From Draconibacterium sp. (lineage in GTDB: Bacteria > Bacteroidota > Bacteroidia > Bacteroidales > Prolixibacteraceae), in assembly GCA_027011835.1 (NCBI GenBank), contig JALUZN010000283.1, positions 1 to 24,894 on the forward strand: a DNA stretch of 24,894 nt, written 5' to 3'. Position 1 is the stretch's first letter; every line of letters begins with the position of its first letter. The notes below the pieces were generated by a model. It did no database searches. It had not been told where the DNA came from and saw only the letters and a program-made list of their open reading frames with translations. The position numbers and the translations under genes are program-made. This document shows positions 6,620-15,790 of the stretch, in pieces.

Positions 6620-7081
6620 ATGGCTGAATTTGCAGGAACATATAGTGCTACCATCGACGACAAAGGACGTGTTGTTCTTCCGTCGGCTTTTAAAAAGGAG
6701 ATGGGCGAAATGGCACTCGAACCTCTTGTAATAGAGAAGAGTCTGCATAAAGAAACACTCGATATTCATCCGAATAAATATTGGCAGGAACGTGTAAAGG
6801 CATTTAAAGCCGACCTCGACCCATTTGATGAGGACGACGATTCAATGCTTCAGTTCTTTTATCAGAATTTTGTGAAAATAACAATGGCTGCCAACGGAAG
6901 AATAAATCTGCCGGCCGATTATTTAAAATATGCAAACCTCGAAAAAGGGGTTCAGTTTATTGGCATGGGCGAATCGATTCGGTTGATAGCCGCTACAACT
7001 TCGGATAAGAATATGATGTCAAAAACCGAATTCCTGCAAAAGCTGAAAGAGAGACGTAAAAGAAAGCAGGATGCCAAATGA
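6620..7081 (+). CDS. mraZ: Transcriptional regulator / division cluster protein MraZ
   Basis: The 153-residue product has two tandem MraZ/AbrB-like half-domains. The first carries DDKGRVVLPSAFK (~13-25) and the second NGRINLPADYLKYANL (~91-106), each with the family R-[VI]-x-LP core; the first Asp of the DxxxR motif is kept in repeat one but not in repeat two. MraZ forms a ring-shaped oligomer, binds repeats in front of its own gene and regulates the dcw operon; it also affects RsmH activity. Here it is the first gene of the 15-gene cluster, behind a matching repeat array (6531-6576). Its last four bases overlap the rsmH start (ATGA), so the two are translationally coupled. The basic C-terminal tail (KLKERRKRKQDAK) is consistent with nucleic-acid contact. 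Confidence 0.96.
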   Translation: MAEFAGTYSATIDDKGRVVLPSAFKKEMGEMALEPLVIEKSLHKETLDIHPNKYWQERVKAFKADLDPFDEDDDSMLQFFYQNFVKITMAANGRINLPADYLKYANLEKGVQFIGMGESIRLIAATTSDKNMMSKTEFLQKLKERRKRKQDAK

Positions 7082-7983
7082 CACAAGCTTACCACATACC
7101 GGTTTTGCCCGATGCGAGCATCGAAGGTTTAAATCTTCACAGCTCGGCCAGCGTTGTTGATGCTACGTTTGGAGGAGGAGGGCACTCCCGCTTAATACTT
7201 AAAAGTTTAGGCGATGAGGGGCGGCTTTTTGCTTTCGACCAGGATGAAGATGCGGTAGGGAACTTAATTGACGACCGCCGCCTTTTTTTTATCCGCCATA
7301 ATTTCCGGTACATAAAAAATTTCCTGCACTTCTACGGTGTAACGCAGGTCGATGCAGTTTTTGCCGATTTTGGCGTTTCGTCGCACGATTTCGATGTTCC
7401 CGAACGGGGCTTCTCTTTTCGTTTTGAAGGAAAACTCGATATGAGAATGAATCGCAAAGCCGAAAAAGACGCCGCCAAAGTGATAAACAACTATTCGGAG
7501 CAGCAGTTAAAGCTGGTGTTTAAAATGTTTGGCGAGATAAAGAATGCAGGTCGGCTGGCATCGGTAATCTGTAAAAGCCGGACCGAACGGCCAATAAAAA
7601 CTACAACGCAACTAAAAGAGATTGCTGCAGCTTGCGCTCCGCGTAATTCCGAAAATAAATACCTCGCTCAGGTTTTTCAGGCACTTCGTATTGAGGTGAA
7701 TGATGAAATGGAAGCATTGAGAGAGTTTCTTGATGCTTCGGCCGATTTGTTAAAACCGGGTGGTCGCTTGGTTGTGCTCACATATCATAGTTTGGAAGAC
7801 CGGCTCTGTAAAAATTTTATGAGGGCAGGGAATTTCGAAGGAAAAGTGGAGAAAGATTTTTATGGCAATGTAGTCTCTCCATTCAAATTAATAAACCGGA
7901 AAGTAATAGTTGCCGGAGCCGATGAGTTGAAAGAGAACAGCCGGTCGAGAAGTGCAAAATTAAGAGTAGCAGAAAAAATTTAA
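7078..7983 (+). CDS. rsmH: 16S rRNA (cytosine1402-N4)-methyltransferase RsmH (MraW)
   Basis: The 301-residue product is a full-length class I SAM methyltransferase that N4-methylates C1402 of 16S rRNA in the decoding centre. HIPVLPDASIEGL is the family start. VVDATFGGGGHSRLIL (~22-37) is the SAM-binding glycine loop. ADFGVSSHDFDVPERGFSFR, DMRMNR and VLTYHSLEDRLCKNFMR are the family hallmarks. SSHDFD replaces the more common SSxQLD, as expected in this phylum. It starts at the ATG overlapping the mraZ stop and ends one base before the FtsL-like gene. Confidence 0.97.
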   Translation: MTQAYHIPVLPDASIEGLNLHSSASVVDATFGGGGHSRLILKSLGDEGRLFAFDQDEDAVGNLIDDRRLFFIRHNFRYIKNFLHFYGVTQVDAVFADFGVSSHDFDVPERGFSFRFEGKLDMRMNRKAEKDAAKVINNYSEQQLKLVFKMFGEIKNAGRLASVICKSRTERPIKTTTQLKEIAAACAPRNSENKYLAQVFQALRIEVNDEMEALREFLDASADLLKPGGRLVVLTYHSLEDRLCKNFMRAGNFEGKVEKDFYGNVVSPFKLINRKVIVAGADELKENSRSRSAKLRVAEKI

Positions 7984-7984
7984 G

Positions 7985-8332
7985 ATGGCAGAAAAATCGA
8001 CAAATAGCAAAAAATCGGGTGGTGTAAAATCGTTTATAGGAGGTACAATTTTAACCGACGAGCGAATGACAAGGCAGATGCCGTTTTTGGTGTTGCTGGT
8101 AGTAATGGGAATTGCGCTTATTGCTAACAGAAACTGGTCGGAGCGGACAATTCGTAAAATCGAAATTTTGCAGGATACACTCGACGAACTTCGTTCCGAG
8201 TCGATTACAATGTCGGCAAAATTGATGGATGCAAGTCGACCATCGGAAGTGGCAAAAAAAGTTGAAGAGGCAAATATTGGTTTAGAAGAGCCGGTTCGCC
8301 CGCCACAAAAATTAATTGTTCACGAAAAATAG
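7985..8332 (+). CDS. ftsL: FtsL-like division protein (Bacteroidota type)
   Basis: The 115-residue bitopic protein has a ~35-residue cytoplasmic N-terminus, one transmembrane helix (PFLVLLVVMGIALIANRN, ~35-53) and a short extracytoplasmic coiled-coil-like segment (IRKIEILQDTLDELRSESITMSAKLMDA). Size, topology and position between rsmH and ftsI identify it as the FtsL equivalent, a scaffold that with FtsB/DivIC and FtsQ activates FtsWI. Sequence similarity to proteobacterial FtsL is negligible, as is normal for this fast-evolving family; it fits the FtsL_2-type of Bacteroidota. It ends seven bases before the likely ftsI start. Confidence 0.85.
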   Translation: MAEKSTNSKKSGGVKSFIGGTILTDERMTRQMPFLVLLVVMGIALIANRNWSERTIRKIEILQDTLDELRSESITMSAKLMDASRPSEVAKKVEEANIGLEEPVRPPQKLIVHEK

Positions 8333-8339
8333 GAAAGGG

Positions 8340-10442
8340 GTGAAGATTAGGAGAACCATAATAACACGAATTGCAATTGTTTACGCTGTACTGTTTCTGT
8401 TTGGAGCAGTTGCCGTAGGCAAAATGTTTTCGGTGCAGCAAATAAAAAACGACAGGTGGGCAAAAATTGAGGCAAACCTGAGCAAAAATACTATTCTTGT
8501 TGAACCGAACAGGGGAAATATTTGTGCTGACGATGGAAGCGTTCTTGCCACATCGGTTCCCGGTTATTATGTGCGAATTGATTTGGCCTCCGAAGGTGTA
8601 AAACGGGTGTTTTATAACGAGAGCGACTCGCTTGCATATTATCTTTCACATTTTTTTAACGACAAAAGTAAAGCTCAATATCTGCGGAAACTTAATGCTG
8701 CATATAAAAATAAAAACAGAGGCTTTTTACTAACTCCCCGAAAAATAGATTATACCGAACTTCAGAAAATAAAAAAGTTCCCGATTCTCAGGCGGGGAAG
8801 ATTTGGCGGAGGTTTAATAATTGAGCAGGAGAACAAAAGAATTACACCGCTGGGAATGCTGGCGCAGCGTACTATTGGCGGACTAAATAAAGGTGCATAC
8901 GGTGGTGTGCACGGCGCCATTGGTTATACCGGGCTCGAAGATGCTTACGAAATTTACCTGAAAGGGAAAGAGGGGGTGAGCTACAAACAAAATTTGTCGG
9001 GCCGATGGGTAACACGTACCGAAATTGAGCCTGAAGACGGTATGGATATTATTACCAACATTAATGTGAAAATGCAGGATATTGCAGAAAGTGCTCTGCT
9101 AAAACAGTTGGAAAAATCGGATGCCGATTGGGCAACTGCAATTTTAATGGAGGTGAAAACCGGTAAAATAAAAGCCATTGCAAATTTGGGAAAAGGGAAG
9201 GACGGTTATTACGAAAAAGACAATTATGCATTGGGCGCACGCGGTTGTTACGAGCCCGGATCGACGTTTAAACTTGTATCGCTGATGGTGGCTCTCGAAG
9301 ACGGCCTGGTCGATACAAGCGATGTTTTCGATACCGGAAACGGACGGTGGCAAAATAGCGGACGAGTTATTACCGATACTCACGGACACGGAAAGTTAAC
9401 GGTAAAACAGATTCTCGAAAAATCGTCGAACATTGGTGTGGCTATGGTTATTACATCGTGCTATAAAAATCATCCGCGCGATTATGTCGACCGTGTTTAC
9501 AGTTTTGGAATAAACAAACCGTTGGGACTGGAAATAAAAGGCGAAGGAAAACCCTATTTTAAATATCCGGGCGATGCCGACTGGTGGGGAACAACATTGG
9601 CCGGTATGTCGTACGGTTACGAAACAAAAATGACTCCTCTGCAAATTCTTAATTTTTACAACACCGTTGCAAACAATGGTAAAATGATTAAACCTCAGTT
9701 GGTAAAAGAGATTCGCGACAACGGAGTTTTGGTGAAAAGATATAAAACGGAAGTGCTGAACCCAATGATTGCGTCGAAAGAGACAATTGGAAAAGCACAA
9801 AAAATGGTAGAAGGAGTTTGCGAACACGGAACAGGACGTTCGTTGCAAAATAAATATTTTAAAATAGCCGGCAAAACAGGAACAGCAAGAATTGCTGTTG
9901 GAAATACCGGGTACAGCAACGGAATGTATCTCGCTACGTTCTGCGGGTATTTCCCGGCCGACAATCCGAAATATTCGATGATTGTAACCTTTAATAATCC
10001 GCACAACGGATATTACGGAGCATCGGTAGCCGGCCCGGTTTTTAAGGAAATTGCCGAGAAAGTTTATGCTCTTAACGGTTTTTCGGTAAAAGAAGACGAA
10101 GAAAAGAGTAAAGATGAAATCGTTCCACCTGTAAAAAAAGGAAAAACAGAAGATATTTTAAGAGTTGCCGACGAATTGCATCTGAAAAACATACAGGGGA
10201 ACCCCGGGTCGGATATGGCTTTGGCATTAGTGCGTGACAGTGTAGTGGTGCTCGAAAGCAACAAAATAGAATCGGGGAAAATACCGAATGTAATTGGTAT
10301 GGGAGCCAGCGATGCCATTTTCTTAATGGAAAATGCCGGGCTGAAAGTTAAAATAAAAGGAGTGGGTAAGGTAAAAGAACAGTCGTTAACTGCCGGTAGC
10401 AAGTGTAAAGCCGGACAAACTGTTTACCTCCGTTTAGGATAA
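8340..10442 (+). CDS. ftsI: Septal peptidoglycan transpeptidase FtsI (class B PBP)
   Basis: This is a bitopic class B penicillin-binding protein of about 700 residues. A transmembrane helix (TRIAIVYAVLFLFGAVAVGKM) is followed by the pedestal domain beginning ILVEPNRGNICADDGSVLA. The transpeptidase carries the active-site motif STFK (Ser ~308), SSN (~362) and KTG (~512). A single C-terminal PASTA domain (GKIPNVIGMGASDAIFLM to the end) resembles PBP2x-like FtsI. It crosslinks septal peptidoglycan with FtsW. I chose GTG at 8340, seven bases after the ftsL stop and behind a purine-rich AGGAAAGGG. An in-frame TTG at 8316 would overlap ftsL by 17 bases and add eight residues. Confidence 0.95.
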   Translation: MKIRRTIITRIAIVYAVLFLFGAVAVGKMFSVQQIKNDRWAKIEANLSKNTILVEPNRGNICADDGSVLATSVPGYYVRIDLASEGVKRVFYNESDSLAYYLSHFFNDKSKAQYLRKLNAAYKNKNRGFLLTPRKIDYTELQKIKKFPILRRGRFGGGLIIEQENKRITPLGMLAQRTIGGLNKGAYGGVHGAIGYTGLEDAYEIYLKGKEGVSYKQNLSGRWVTRTEIEPEDGMDIITNINVKMQDIAESALLKQLEKSDADWATAILMEVKTGKIKAIANLGKGKDGYYEKDNYALGARGCYEPGSTFKLVSLMVALEDGLVDTSDVFDTGNGRWQNSGRVITDTHGHGKLTVKQILEKSSNIGVAMVITSCYKNHPRDYVDRVYSFGINKPLGLEIKGEGKPYFKYPGDADWWGTTLAGMSYGYETKMTPLQILNFYNTVANNGKMIKPQLVKEIRDNGVLVKRYKTEVLNPMIASKETIGKAQKMVEGVCEHGTGRSLQNKYFKIAGKTGTARIAVGNTGYSNGMYLATFCGYFPADNPKYSMIVTFNNPHNGYYGASVAGPVFKEIAEKVYALNGFSVKEDEEKSKDEIVPPVKKGKTEDILRVADELHLKNIQGNPGSDMALALVRDSVVVLESNKIESGKIPNVIGMGASDAIFLMENAGLKVKIKGVGKVKEQSLTAGSKCKAGQTVYLRLG

Positions 10443-10453
10443 AAAAATTGAAA

Positions 10454-11911
10454 ATGTTAGTAGCAGAATTAATAAAACATATCGACAGTTTACAAATCTC
10501 CGGTTCGCTCGAGAAAGAGATATCTTCCATTGAATTCGACTCGCGAAAAGTGCGGGAAGGTTCTCTGTTTATAGCCCAACGGGGAGTCTCGGTCGACGGG
10601 CATAAGTTTATACCGGCAGCAATTGCAAAAGGTGCAACAGTTGTTGTTTGCGAAGTGTTGCCGGCCGAAGTTCAACAAGAGATTACATTTATAAAAGTTG
10701 CCGACTCGAATGTTGCTTTGGGAAAACTGGCAGCTGCATTTTATGGTTTCCCTTCGGAGAAACTAAAAGTGGTGGGAGTTACCGGAACCAACGGGAAAAC
10801 AAGTATAGCAACACTTTTGTACGATATGTTTTTAACATTGGGTTACAAAACCGGGCTGCTTTCCACCATTTCGTACCGGGTAAACGGGCGCGAAGAGACC
10901 GCCTCGCATACCACGCCAAACGCAATAAAAATACAACAGTTACTTGCCGAAATGGTTGATAACGGTTGCGAGTTCTGTTTTATGGAAGTGAGTTCGCACG
11001 CGGTGCACCAAAACCGGATTGCGGGAATAAATTTTGCCGGTGGCGTTTTTACAAACATCACACACGACCACCTCGACTACCATAAAACATTTGCCGAATA
11101 TATAAATGCCAAAAAAAGTTTTTTCGACGGGCTTCCAAAAAAGGCATTTGCCATTACAAATATTGACGATAAAAACGGGTTGGTAATGGTTCAAAACACC
11201 AAAGCGAAGAAAGTAACTTATTCAATCCGGTCGATGGCCGATTTCCGGTGCCGGGTTCTCGAAAATCATTTCGACGGAATGTTACTTAACCTCGACGGGC
11301 AGGAAATATGGACACGTTTTGTGGGGCGCTTTAACGCTTCGAATTTATTGGCGGTTTATGCCGCTGCAATTCAGCTAAAACAGAACAGAGACGAAGTGTT
11401 GACAGTTATTAGCAACCTGAAACCGGTGCAGGGACGTTTCGAAATATTACGCAGTATTGAGGGGAAATATGCAATTGTTGACTATGCTCACACTCCCGAT
11501 GCGCTTAAAAATGTGCTGGCAGCAATTACCGAAATAAGAACCAATAGCGAGCAGGTAATTACAGTTGTTGGTGCCGGCGGCGACCGCGATAAAACCAAGC
11601 GTCCCGAAATGGCCAAAGAAGCTGTGTTGGTAAGCAATAAAGTAATTCTTACTTCCGATAATCCGCGAACCGAAAATCCGGCGCAAATTATAAAAGATAT
11701 GGAAGCCGGTGTTCCGGTACAATATAAAAACCGTGTGGTTTCAATAGAAAACCGGCGGGAGGCAATTAAAACGGCAACGTTAATTGCCAACCCCGGCGAC
11801 ATTATTCTGGTTGCCGGAAAAGGACACGAGAACTATCAGGATATTAACGGAGTTAAGCACCATTTCGACGACAGGGAGGTGATTAAAGAATTTTTTGGAA
11901 TTGAAGATTAA
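10454..11911 (+). CDS. murE: UDP-MurNAc-L-Ala-D-Glu:meso-diaminopimelate ligase MurE
   Basis: A Mur ligase of about 485 residues that adds the third stem-peptide residue. The N-terminal UDP-binding region has EISSIEFDSRKVREGSLFIA. The ATP loop is GVTGTNGKTSIAT (~109-121). Ligase motifs include EVSSHAVHQNR, THDHLDYHKT, VDYAHTPDAL and GAGGDRDKTKRP. TSDNPRTENP contains the DNPR motif that binds meso-diaminopimelate rather than lysine, so the cell wall is probably the DAP type. ATG at 10454 is preferred; TTG six bases upstream is in frame and would add two residues. It ends 11 bases before mraY. murF is absent from the window. Confidence 0.96.
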   Translation: MLVAELIKHIDSLQISGSLEKEISSIEFDSRKVREGSLFIAQRGVSVDGHKFIPAAIAKGATVVVCEVLPAEVQQEITFIKVADSNVALGKLAAAFYGFPSEKLKVVGVTGTNGKTSIATLLYDMFLTLGYKTGLLSTISYRVNGREETASHTTPNAIKIQQLLAEMVDNGCEFCFMEVSSHAVHQNRIAGINFAGGVFTNITHDHLDYHKTFAEYINAKKSFFDGLPKKAFAITNIDDKNGLVMVQNTKAKKVTYSIRSMADFRCRVLENHFDGMLLNLDGQEIWTRFVGRFNASNLLAVYAAAIQLKQNRDEVLTVISNLKPVQGRFEILRSIEGKYAIVDYAHTPDALKNVLAAITEIRTNSEQVITVVGAGGDRDKTKRPEMAKEAVLVSNKVILTSDNPRTENPAQIIKDMEAGVPVQYKNRVVSIENRREAIKTATLIANPGDIILVAGKGHENYQDINGVKHHFDDREVIKEFFGIED

Positions 11912-11922
11912 AATGTAAAAGA

Positions 11923-13173
11923 ATGTTCTACTATTTGTTTGATTTATTAGCAGATTTCGATATTCCCGGAGCCGGAATGTGGCAGTCCATTTCGTTTCGG
12001 TCGGGCGCAACAATTATATTGTCGCTGCTTATTACCACCGTTTTTGGGAAAAAGCTTATTCGGATTTTGCAGCGCAAACAAATTGGCGAAGAGGTTCGCG
12101 ATTTGGGCCTCGAAGGACAGATGCAAAAAAAAGGAACGCCAACAATGGGCGGAGTTATCATTCTTTCGGCAATTGTAATTCCCACACTTCTATTTGCAAA
12201 ACTAAATAACGTATACATCTTATTAATGCTGGTAACAACCGTGTTTCTTGGGTTAATAGGCTTTATCGACGATTATATTAAAGTTTTTAAACAGAACAAA
12301 GAGGGGCTGGCCGGAAGATTTAAAATTATCGGGCAGGTTGGTTTGGGGCTCATTGTTGTAGCCACGCTTTTTATTAACGACGATGTTTTGGTGCGTCAGA
12401 ATGTAAAAGATGCCAACGGAAACGATTTAACCGAAATTGTTGTCGATGCAGCAACCGGCGAACAGTCGGTGCGGGTGGTTACAAAGAATGTAAAATCGAC
12501 AGTAACCACAATCCCATTTGTTAAAAAGAACGAGTTCAATTACGAATGGATACCGTCGCTTTTCGGTCTGAAATATTGGTGGATGAAATGGCTGGTTTAT
12601 GCCGTTGCCATTATTTTAATTATTACGGCTGTTTCTAATGCCGCCAACCTCACCGACGGCCTCGACGGACTGGCAACCGGAACTTCGGCAATTAGCGGAG
12701 CAACACTGGCGGTTTTGGCGTATGTTAGCGGTAACGTTATTTATGCCGACTACCTTAACATTATGTACATCCCAAACATTGGCGAATTAACCGTTTTTAT
12801 TGCTGCATTTATTGGCGCCACTGTGGGATTTTTGTGGTATAACTCGTACCCGGCGCAGGTTTTTATGGGCGATACCGGAAGCCTCGCTCTTGGCGGAATT
12901 CTTGCCGTTTTCTCTATCATTATTAGAAAAGAAATTTTAATACCGCTGTTGGCCGGAATATTTCTTATCGAAAATTTATCGGTGGTTATTCAGGTTTCGT
13001 GGTTTAAATACACAAAACGTAAAACCGGCACAGGTCGCCGTGTATTTTTAATGAGTCCCATTCATCACCATTATCAGAAAAAAGGAATACCCGAATCGAA
13101 GATTGTAACGCGGTTTTGGATTGTGGGAATTATTCTGGCGGTGTTAACAATTGTAACCTTAAAAATCAGGTAG
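11923..13173 (+). CDS. mraY: Phospho-MurNAc-pentapeptide transferase MraY
   Basis: The 416-residue polytopic membrane enzyme transfers phospho-MurNAc-pentapeptide to undecaprenyl phosphate to make lipid I. Motifs visible are KKGTPTMGGVIIL (~66), the Asp pair in GFIDDYIKVFKQNKEGL (~115-131), NAANLTDGLDGLATG, FMGDTGSLALGG and the histidine cluster MSPIHHHYQKKG near the C-terminus. About ten hydrophobic segments are present. A ~50-residue hydrophilic insert (around VRQNVKDANGNDLTEIV to NYEWIP) makes it longer than the ~360-residue proteobacterial enzyme. This loop is a feature of MraY in this phylum as I recall it. It is followed one base later by murD. Confidence 0.97.
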   Translation: MFYYLFDLLADFDIPGAGMWQSISFRSGATIILSLLITTVFGKKLIRILQRKQIGEEVRDLGLEGQMQKKGTPTMGGVIILSAIVIPTLLFAKLNNVYILLMLVTTVFLGLIGFIDDYIKVFKQNKEGLAGRFKIIGQVGLGLIVVATLFINDDVLVRQNVKDANGNDLTEIVVDAATGEQSVRVVTKNVKSTVTTIPFVKKNEFNYEWIPSLFGLKYWWMKWLVYAVAIILIITAVSNAANLTDGLDGLATGTSAISGATLAVLAYVSGNVIYADYLNIMYIPNIGELTVFIAAFIGATVGFLWYNSYPAQVFMGDTGSLALGGILAVFSIIIRKEILIPLLAGIFLIENLSVVIQVSWFKYTKRKTGTGRRVFLMSPIHHHYQKKGIPESKIVTRFWIVGIILAVLTIVTLKIR

Positions 13174-13174
13174 G

Positions 13175-14512
13175 TTGAAAAAGAGTGTGGCAATATTAGG
13201 AGGAGGAGAAAGTGGAGTTGGAGCAGCCATTCTTGCACAAAAAAAAGGATACGAAGTTTTTCTTTCCGACCTGGGGAAGATAAAGCAGAAATACAAAAAC
13301 GTTCTTTCAAATTATAAAATTGATTTTGAAGAGGAGAAGCACTCCGAAAGTAGAATTTTAAAAGCCGGGCTGGTAGTAAAAAGTCCTGGAATACCCGAAA
13401 CAGCGCCACTGGTTGTAAAGCTGAAAGAGGCCGGAATTCCTGTTGTTTCGGAAATTGAATTTGCCGGAAAATACTGTTCGGCAAAAACAATTTGCATTAC
13501 CGGAAGTAATGGAAAAACAACCACGACATTGCTGCTCTATCACATTCTGAAAAATGGAGGAATAAATGTTGGGCTGGCGGGTAATGTTGGAAAAAGTTTT
13601 GCCTGGCAGGTGGCCGAAGAAAATTTCGACCTCTATGTAATCGAGCTCAGCAGCTTTCAGTTAGACGGAATGTTCAGTTTCAGAGCCGATGTTTCGGTGC
13701 TGTTGAACATTACTCCCGACCACCTCGACCGCTATAATTACAATATGCAAAATTATATCGACTCGAAATTCAGAGTAATTCAAAATCAAACAAAAGAGGA
13801 TTATTTCATCTATTGCAACGACGATGAAATTATTCAAAACGAAATAAAAAAGAGAAAAATAGAGCCTGTTTTAGTTCCATTTGGTTTAACCGAACCGGCT
13901 GCAACCGGAGCAGGAATAAAAGAGAATCGGATAATTATTAATATTAATCAAAAACAGTTCAGTATGTCTATTCTGGATTTATCATTACATGGAAAACACA
14001 ACACTTACAACTCGATGGCAGCGGGAATTGCAAGTATGGTTTTCGAAATTCGCGATGACCAGCTTCGCGAAAGTCTTTCCAGTTTTACAGGTGTCGAGCA
14101 CCGGTTAGAACGATTTTTAAAAGTTCACGGAATTGAGTTTATAAACGACTCGAAAGCAACCAACGTAAACTCTACGTGGTACGCCCTGGAGAGTGTTTTA
14201 AAACCAATTGTGTGGATAGTTGGTGGAATTGACAAAGGCAACGACTACGCGATGCTAAAAGATTTGGCAAGGAAAAAGGTAAAAGCAATTGTATGCCTCG
14301 GTAAAAGCAATGCTAAAATTCACGATGCGTTCGAAGGAGTTGTCAAAAACATTGTCGATGCTGCAAGTATGGAAGAGGCCGTAAAAGCTGCCTACTACCT
14401 TGCACGAAACGGCGATACCGTTCTGCTTTCGCCGGCGTGTGCCAGTTTCGACTTGTTCGAAAACTACGAAGACCGTGGTATGCAGTTTAAAAAAGAGGTG
14501 AGAAATTTATAA
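13175..14512 (+). CDS. murD: UDP-MurNAc-L-alanine:D-glutamate ligase MurD
   Basis: The 445-residue Mur ligase adds D-glutamate. The N-terminal Rossmann motif is VAILGGGESGVGAAILA. The ATP loop is CITGSNGKTTTTLLL (~107-121). ELSSFQLDG, NITPDHLDRY, HRLERF, NDSKATN and the C-terminal LLSPACASFDLFENYEDRG are all typical of MurD. The start is TTG at 13175, one base after the mraY stop; it gives MKKSVAILGGGES, matching the usual distance from start to the glycine motif. A GTG at 13187 would cut into this strand, so TTG is preferred. A 69-base gap, the longest in the cluster, separates it from ftsW. Confidence 0.95.
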   Translation: MKKSVAILGGGESGVGAAILAQKKGYEVFLSDLGKIKQKYKNVLSNYKIDFEEEKHSESRILKAGLVVKSPGIPETAPLVVKLKEAGIPVVSEIEFAGKYCSAKTICITGSNGKTTTTLLLYHILKNGGINVGLAGNVGKSFAWQVAEENFDLYVIELSSFQLDGMFSFRADVSVLLNITPDHLDRYNYNMQNYIDSKFRVIQNQTKEDYFIYCNDDEIIQNEIKKRKIEPVLVPFGLTEPAATGAGIKENRIIININQKQFSMSILDLSLHGKHNTYNSMAAGIASMVFEIRDDQLRESLSSFTGVEHRLERFLKVHGIEFINDSKATNVNSTWYALESVLKPIVWIVGGIDKGNDYAMLKDLARKKVKAIVCLGKSNAKIHDAFEGVVKNIVDAASMEEAVKAAYYLARNGDTVLLSPACASFDLFENYEDRGMQFKKEVRNL

Positions 14513-14568
14513 CAGATTTCTGAAATGTGAAGTGTTTTTTAAGGCGAAACACATTCAACATATTAAAA

Positions 14569-14574
14569 AAGGAG
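14569..14574 (+). promoter_or_regulatory. Rare canonical Shine-Dalgarno before ftsW
   Basis: AAGGAG ends seven bases before the ftsW ATG. The other genes here have A/T-rich leaders or overlap their neighbour and show no such motif. It lies in the longest intercistronic gap of the cluster (14513-14581), which also has a weak 6-bp stem GTGTTT/AAACAC at 14532-14552. Confidence 0.45.
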
Positions 14575-14581
14575 TAAAAAA

Positions 14582-15790
14582 ATGAAAGCATCGATTGTGA
14601 AAATATTTAAAGGCGACCGTGTAATTTGGATGGTTCTGCTGTTCTTGTCGATTTTGTCGTTGCTTATTATTTACAGTTCAACAGGAGCTTTGGCCTATCG
14701 TGTGGCTTCGGGTAATACACTTAAATTTCTTATCCGGCAGTTGTTCTTTTTGGGCGTTGGCGTTGGCGTTATGTTGTTTATGGTGAATGTGTTGCCGGTA
14801 AAATTCTACTCCATAATTGCCAGTTATGCACTCTATTTAAGTATTGCACTTTTGGGTTTGGCGTTTGTGTTAAAAGTAGGTGGAATATCGCACGGAAGCG
14901 GGCGAACCCTGAGTTTGGGAGGGCTCTCTTTTCAGCCGGCCGAATTTGCCAAAATCTCGCTTATACTTTTTACGGCAAAAATACTTGGCAAAAAGCAGAA
15001 AACGAAAAACGACTTAAAACTGGCTTTTAAACGTATTATTATTTTTACCATAATTGTTTGCGGGTTAATATTTGTATCCGATTTCTCAACCTCAGCACTG
15101 CTTTTTGCAACAATTATGACCATGATGTTTATTGGCCGTATTCCGTTAAAATATTTACTGTCGGTGGTGGCTGTGGGTGTTGGAATGATTGCACTGATTT
15201 ATCTTGTTGCCGACAAGTTCCCGAATGCTCCGGCACGTGTTCATACCATAAAAGGGCGAATTGACCGTTTTTGGCACGGCGACCCCAATTCGAAAAAAGG
15301 AATTACACAGGCCGATTATGCAAAGCTGGCCATTTATTCGGGTGGAATTGTAGGGAAAGGTCCCGGTCAGTCCGATGTAAGTAACTATATGGCAGCTGCT
15401 TACAACGATTTTATTTTTGCCATTATTGTTGAAGAGTATGGTTTGCTTGGTGGAATGTTCGTCATCTTCCTGTTTTTGGTCTTTTTCTTTCGGGGAATTG
15501 TAATTGTGGGGCGCTCAACACGAACGTTCCCGGCATTTATGGTTGCCGGATTAACGCTGATACTGGTCTATCAGGCAATGATTAATATTGGCGTTTCGAG
15601 TGGTGTTTTACCGGTTACCGGGCAACCGTTGCCCTGGATAAGTTTGGGGGGAACATCGTTGGTATTTACATCAATAGCATTTGGATGTATTTTAAGTGTA
15701 AGCTATCAAACGCAGGTAAATCGCGAGATTAAAGAGCTTCCACCGGTTCAGGTAAATGTACCTGACGAAGATTACGAAATGGAGAAATGA
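14582..15790 (+). CDS. ftsW: Septal peptidoglycan glycosyltransferase FtsW
   Basis: The 402-residue SEDS-family membrane protein has about ten transmembrane segments. With FtsI it polymerises lipid II at the septum. Family signatures are GALAYRVASGN in the first loop, HGSGRTLSLGGLSFQPAEFAK, YSGGIVGKGPGQSDVSNYMAAAYNDF, IIVEEYGLLGG and GVLPVTGQPLPWISLGGTS. The Asp in YNDFIFA corresponds to the conserved catalytic aspartate of the extracytoplasmic loop in SEDS enzymes. An amphipathic charged cytoplasmic tail follows the last helix. It overlaps murG by four bases (ATGA). Confidence 0.96.
   Translation: MKASIVKIFKGDRVIWMVLLFLSILSLLIIYSSTGALAYRVASGNTLKFLIRQLFFLGVGVGVMLFMVNVLPVKFYSIIASYALYLSIALLGLAFVLKVGGISHGSGRTLSLGGLSFQPAEFAKISLILFTAKILGKKQKTKNDLKLAFKRIIIFTIIVCGLIFVSDFSTSALLFATIMTMMFIGRIPLKYLLSVVAVGVGMIALIYLVADKFPNAPARVHTIKGRIDRFWHGDPNSKKGITQADYAKLAIYSGGIVGKGPGQSDVSNYMAAAYNDFIFAIIVEEYGLLGGMFVIFLFLVFFFRGIVIVGRSTRTFPAFMVAGLTLILVYQAMINIGVSSGVLPVTGQPLPWISLGGTSLVFTSIAFGCILSVSYQTQVNREIKELPPVQVNVPDEDYEMEK

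Noticed and set aside
8316..8339. TTG start at 8316 for ftsI, adding eight residues
   Set aside because: It lies inside ftsL; GTG at 8340 follows the ftsL stop, has a purine-rich stretch just upstream and still gives the full N-terminal transmembrane helix.
9396..10004. 202-codon open frame on the minus strand
   Set aside because: It lies antisense to the middle of ftsI, encodes no recognisable domain and has no gene-like context.
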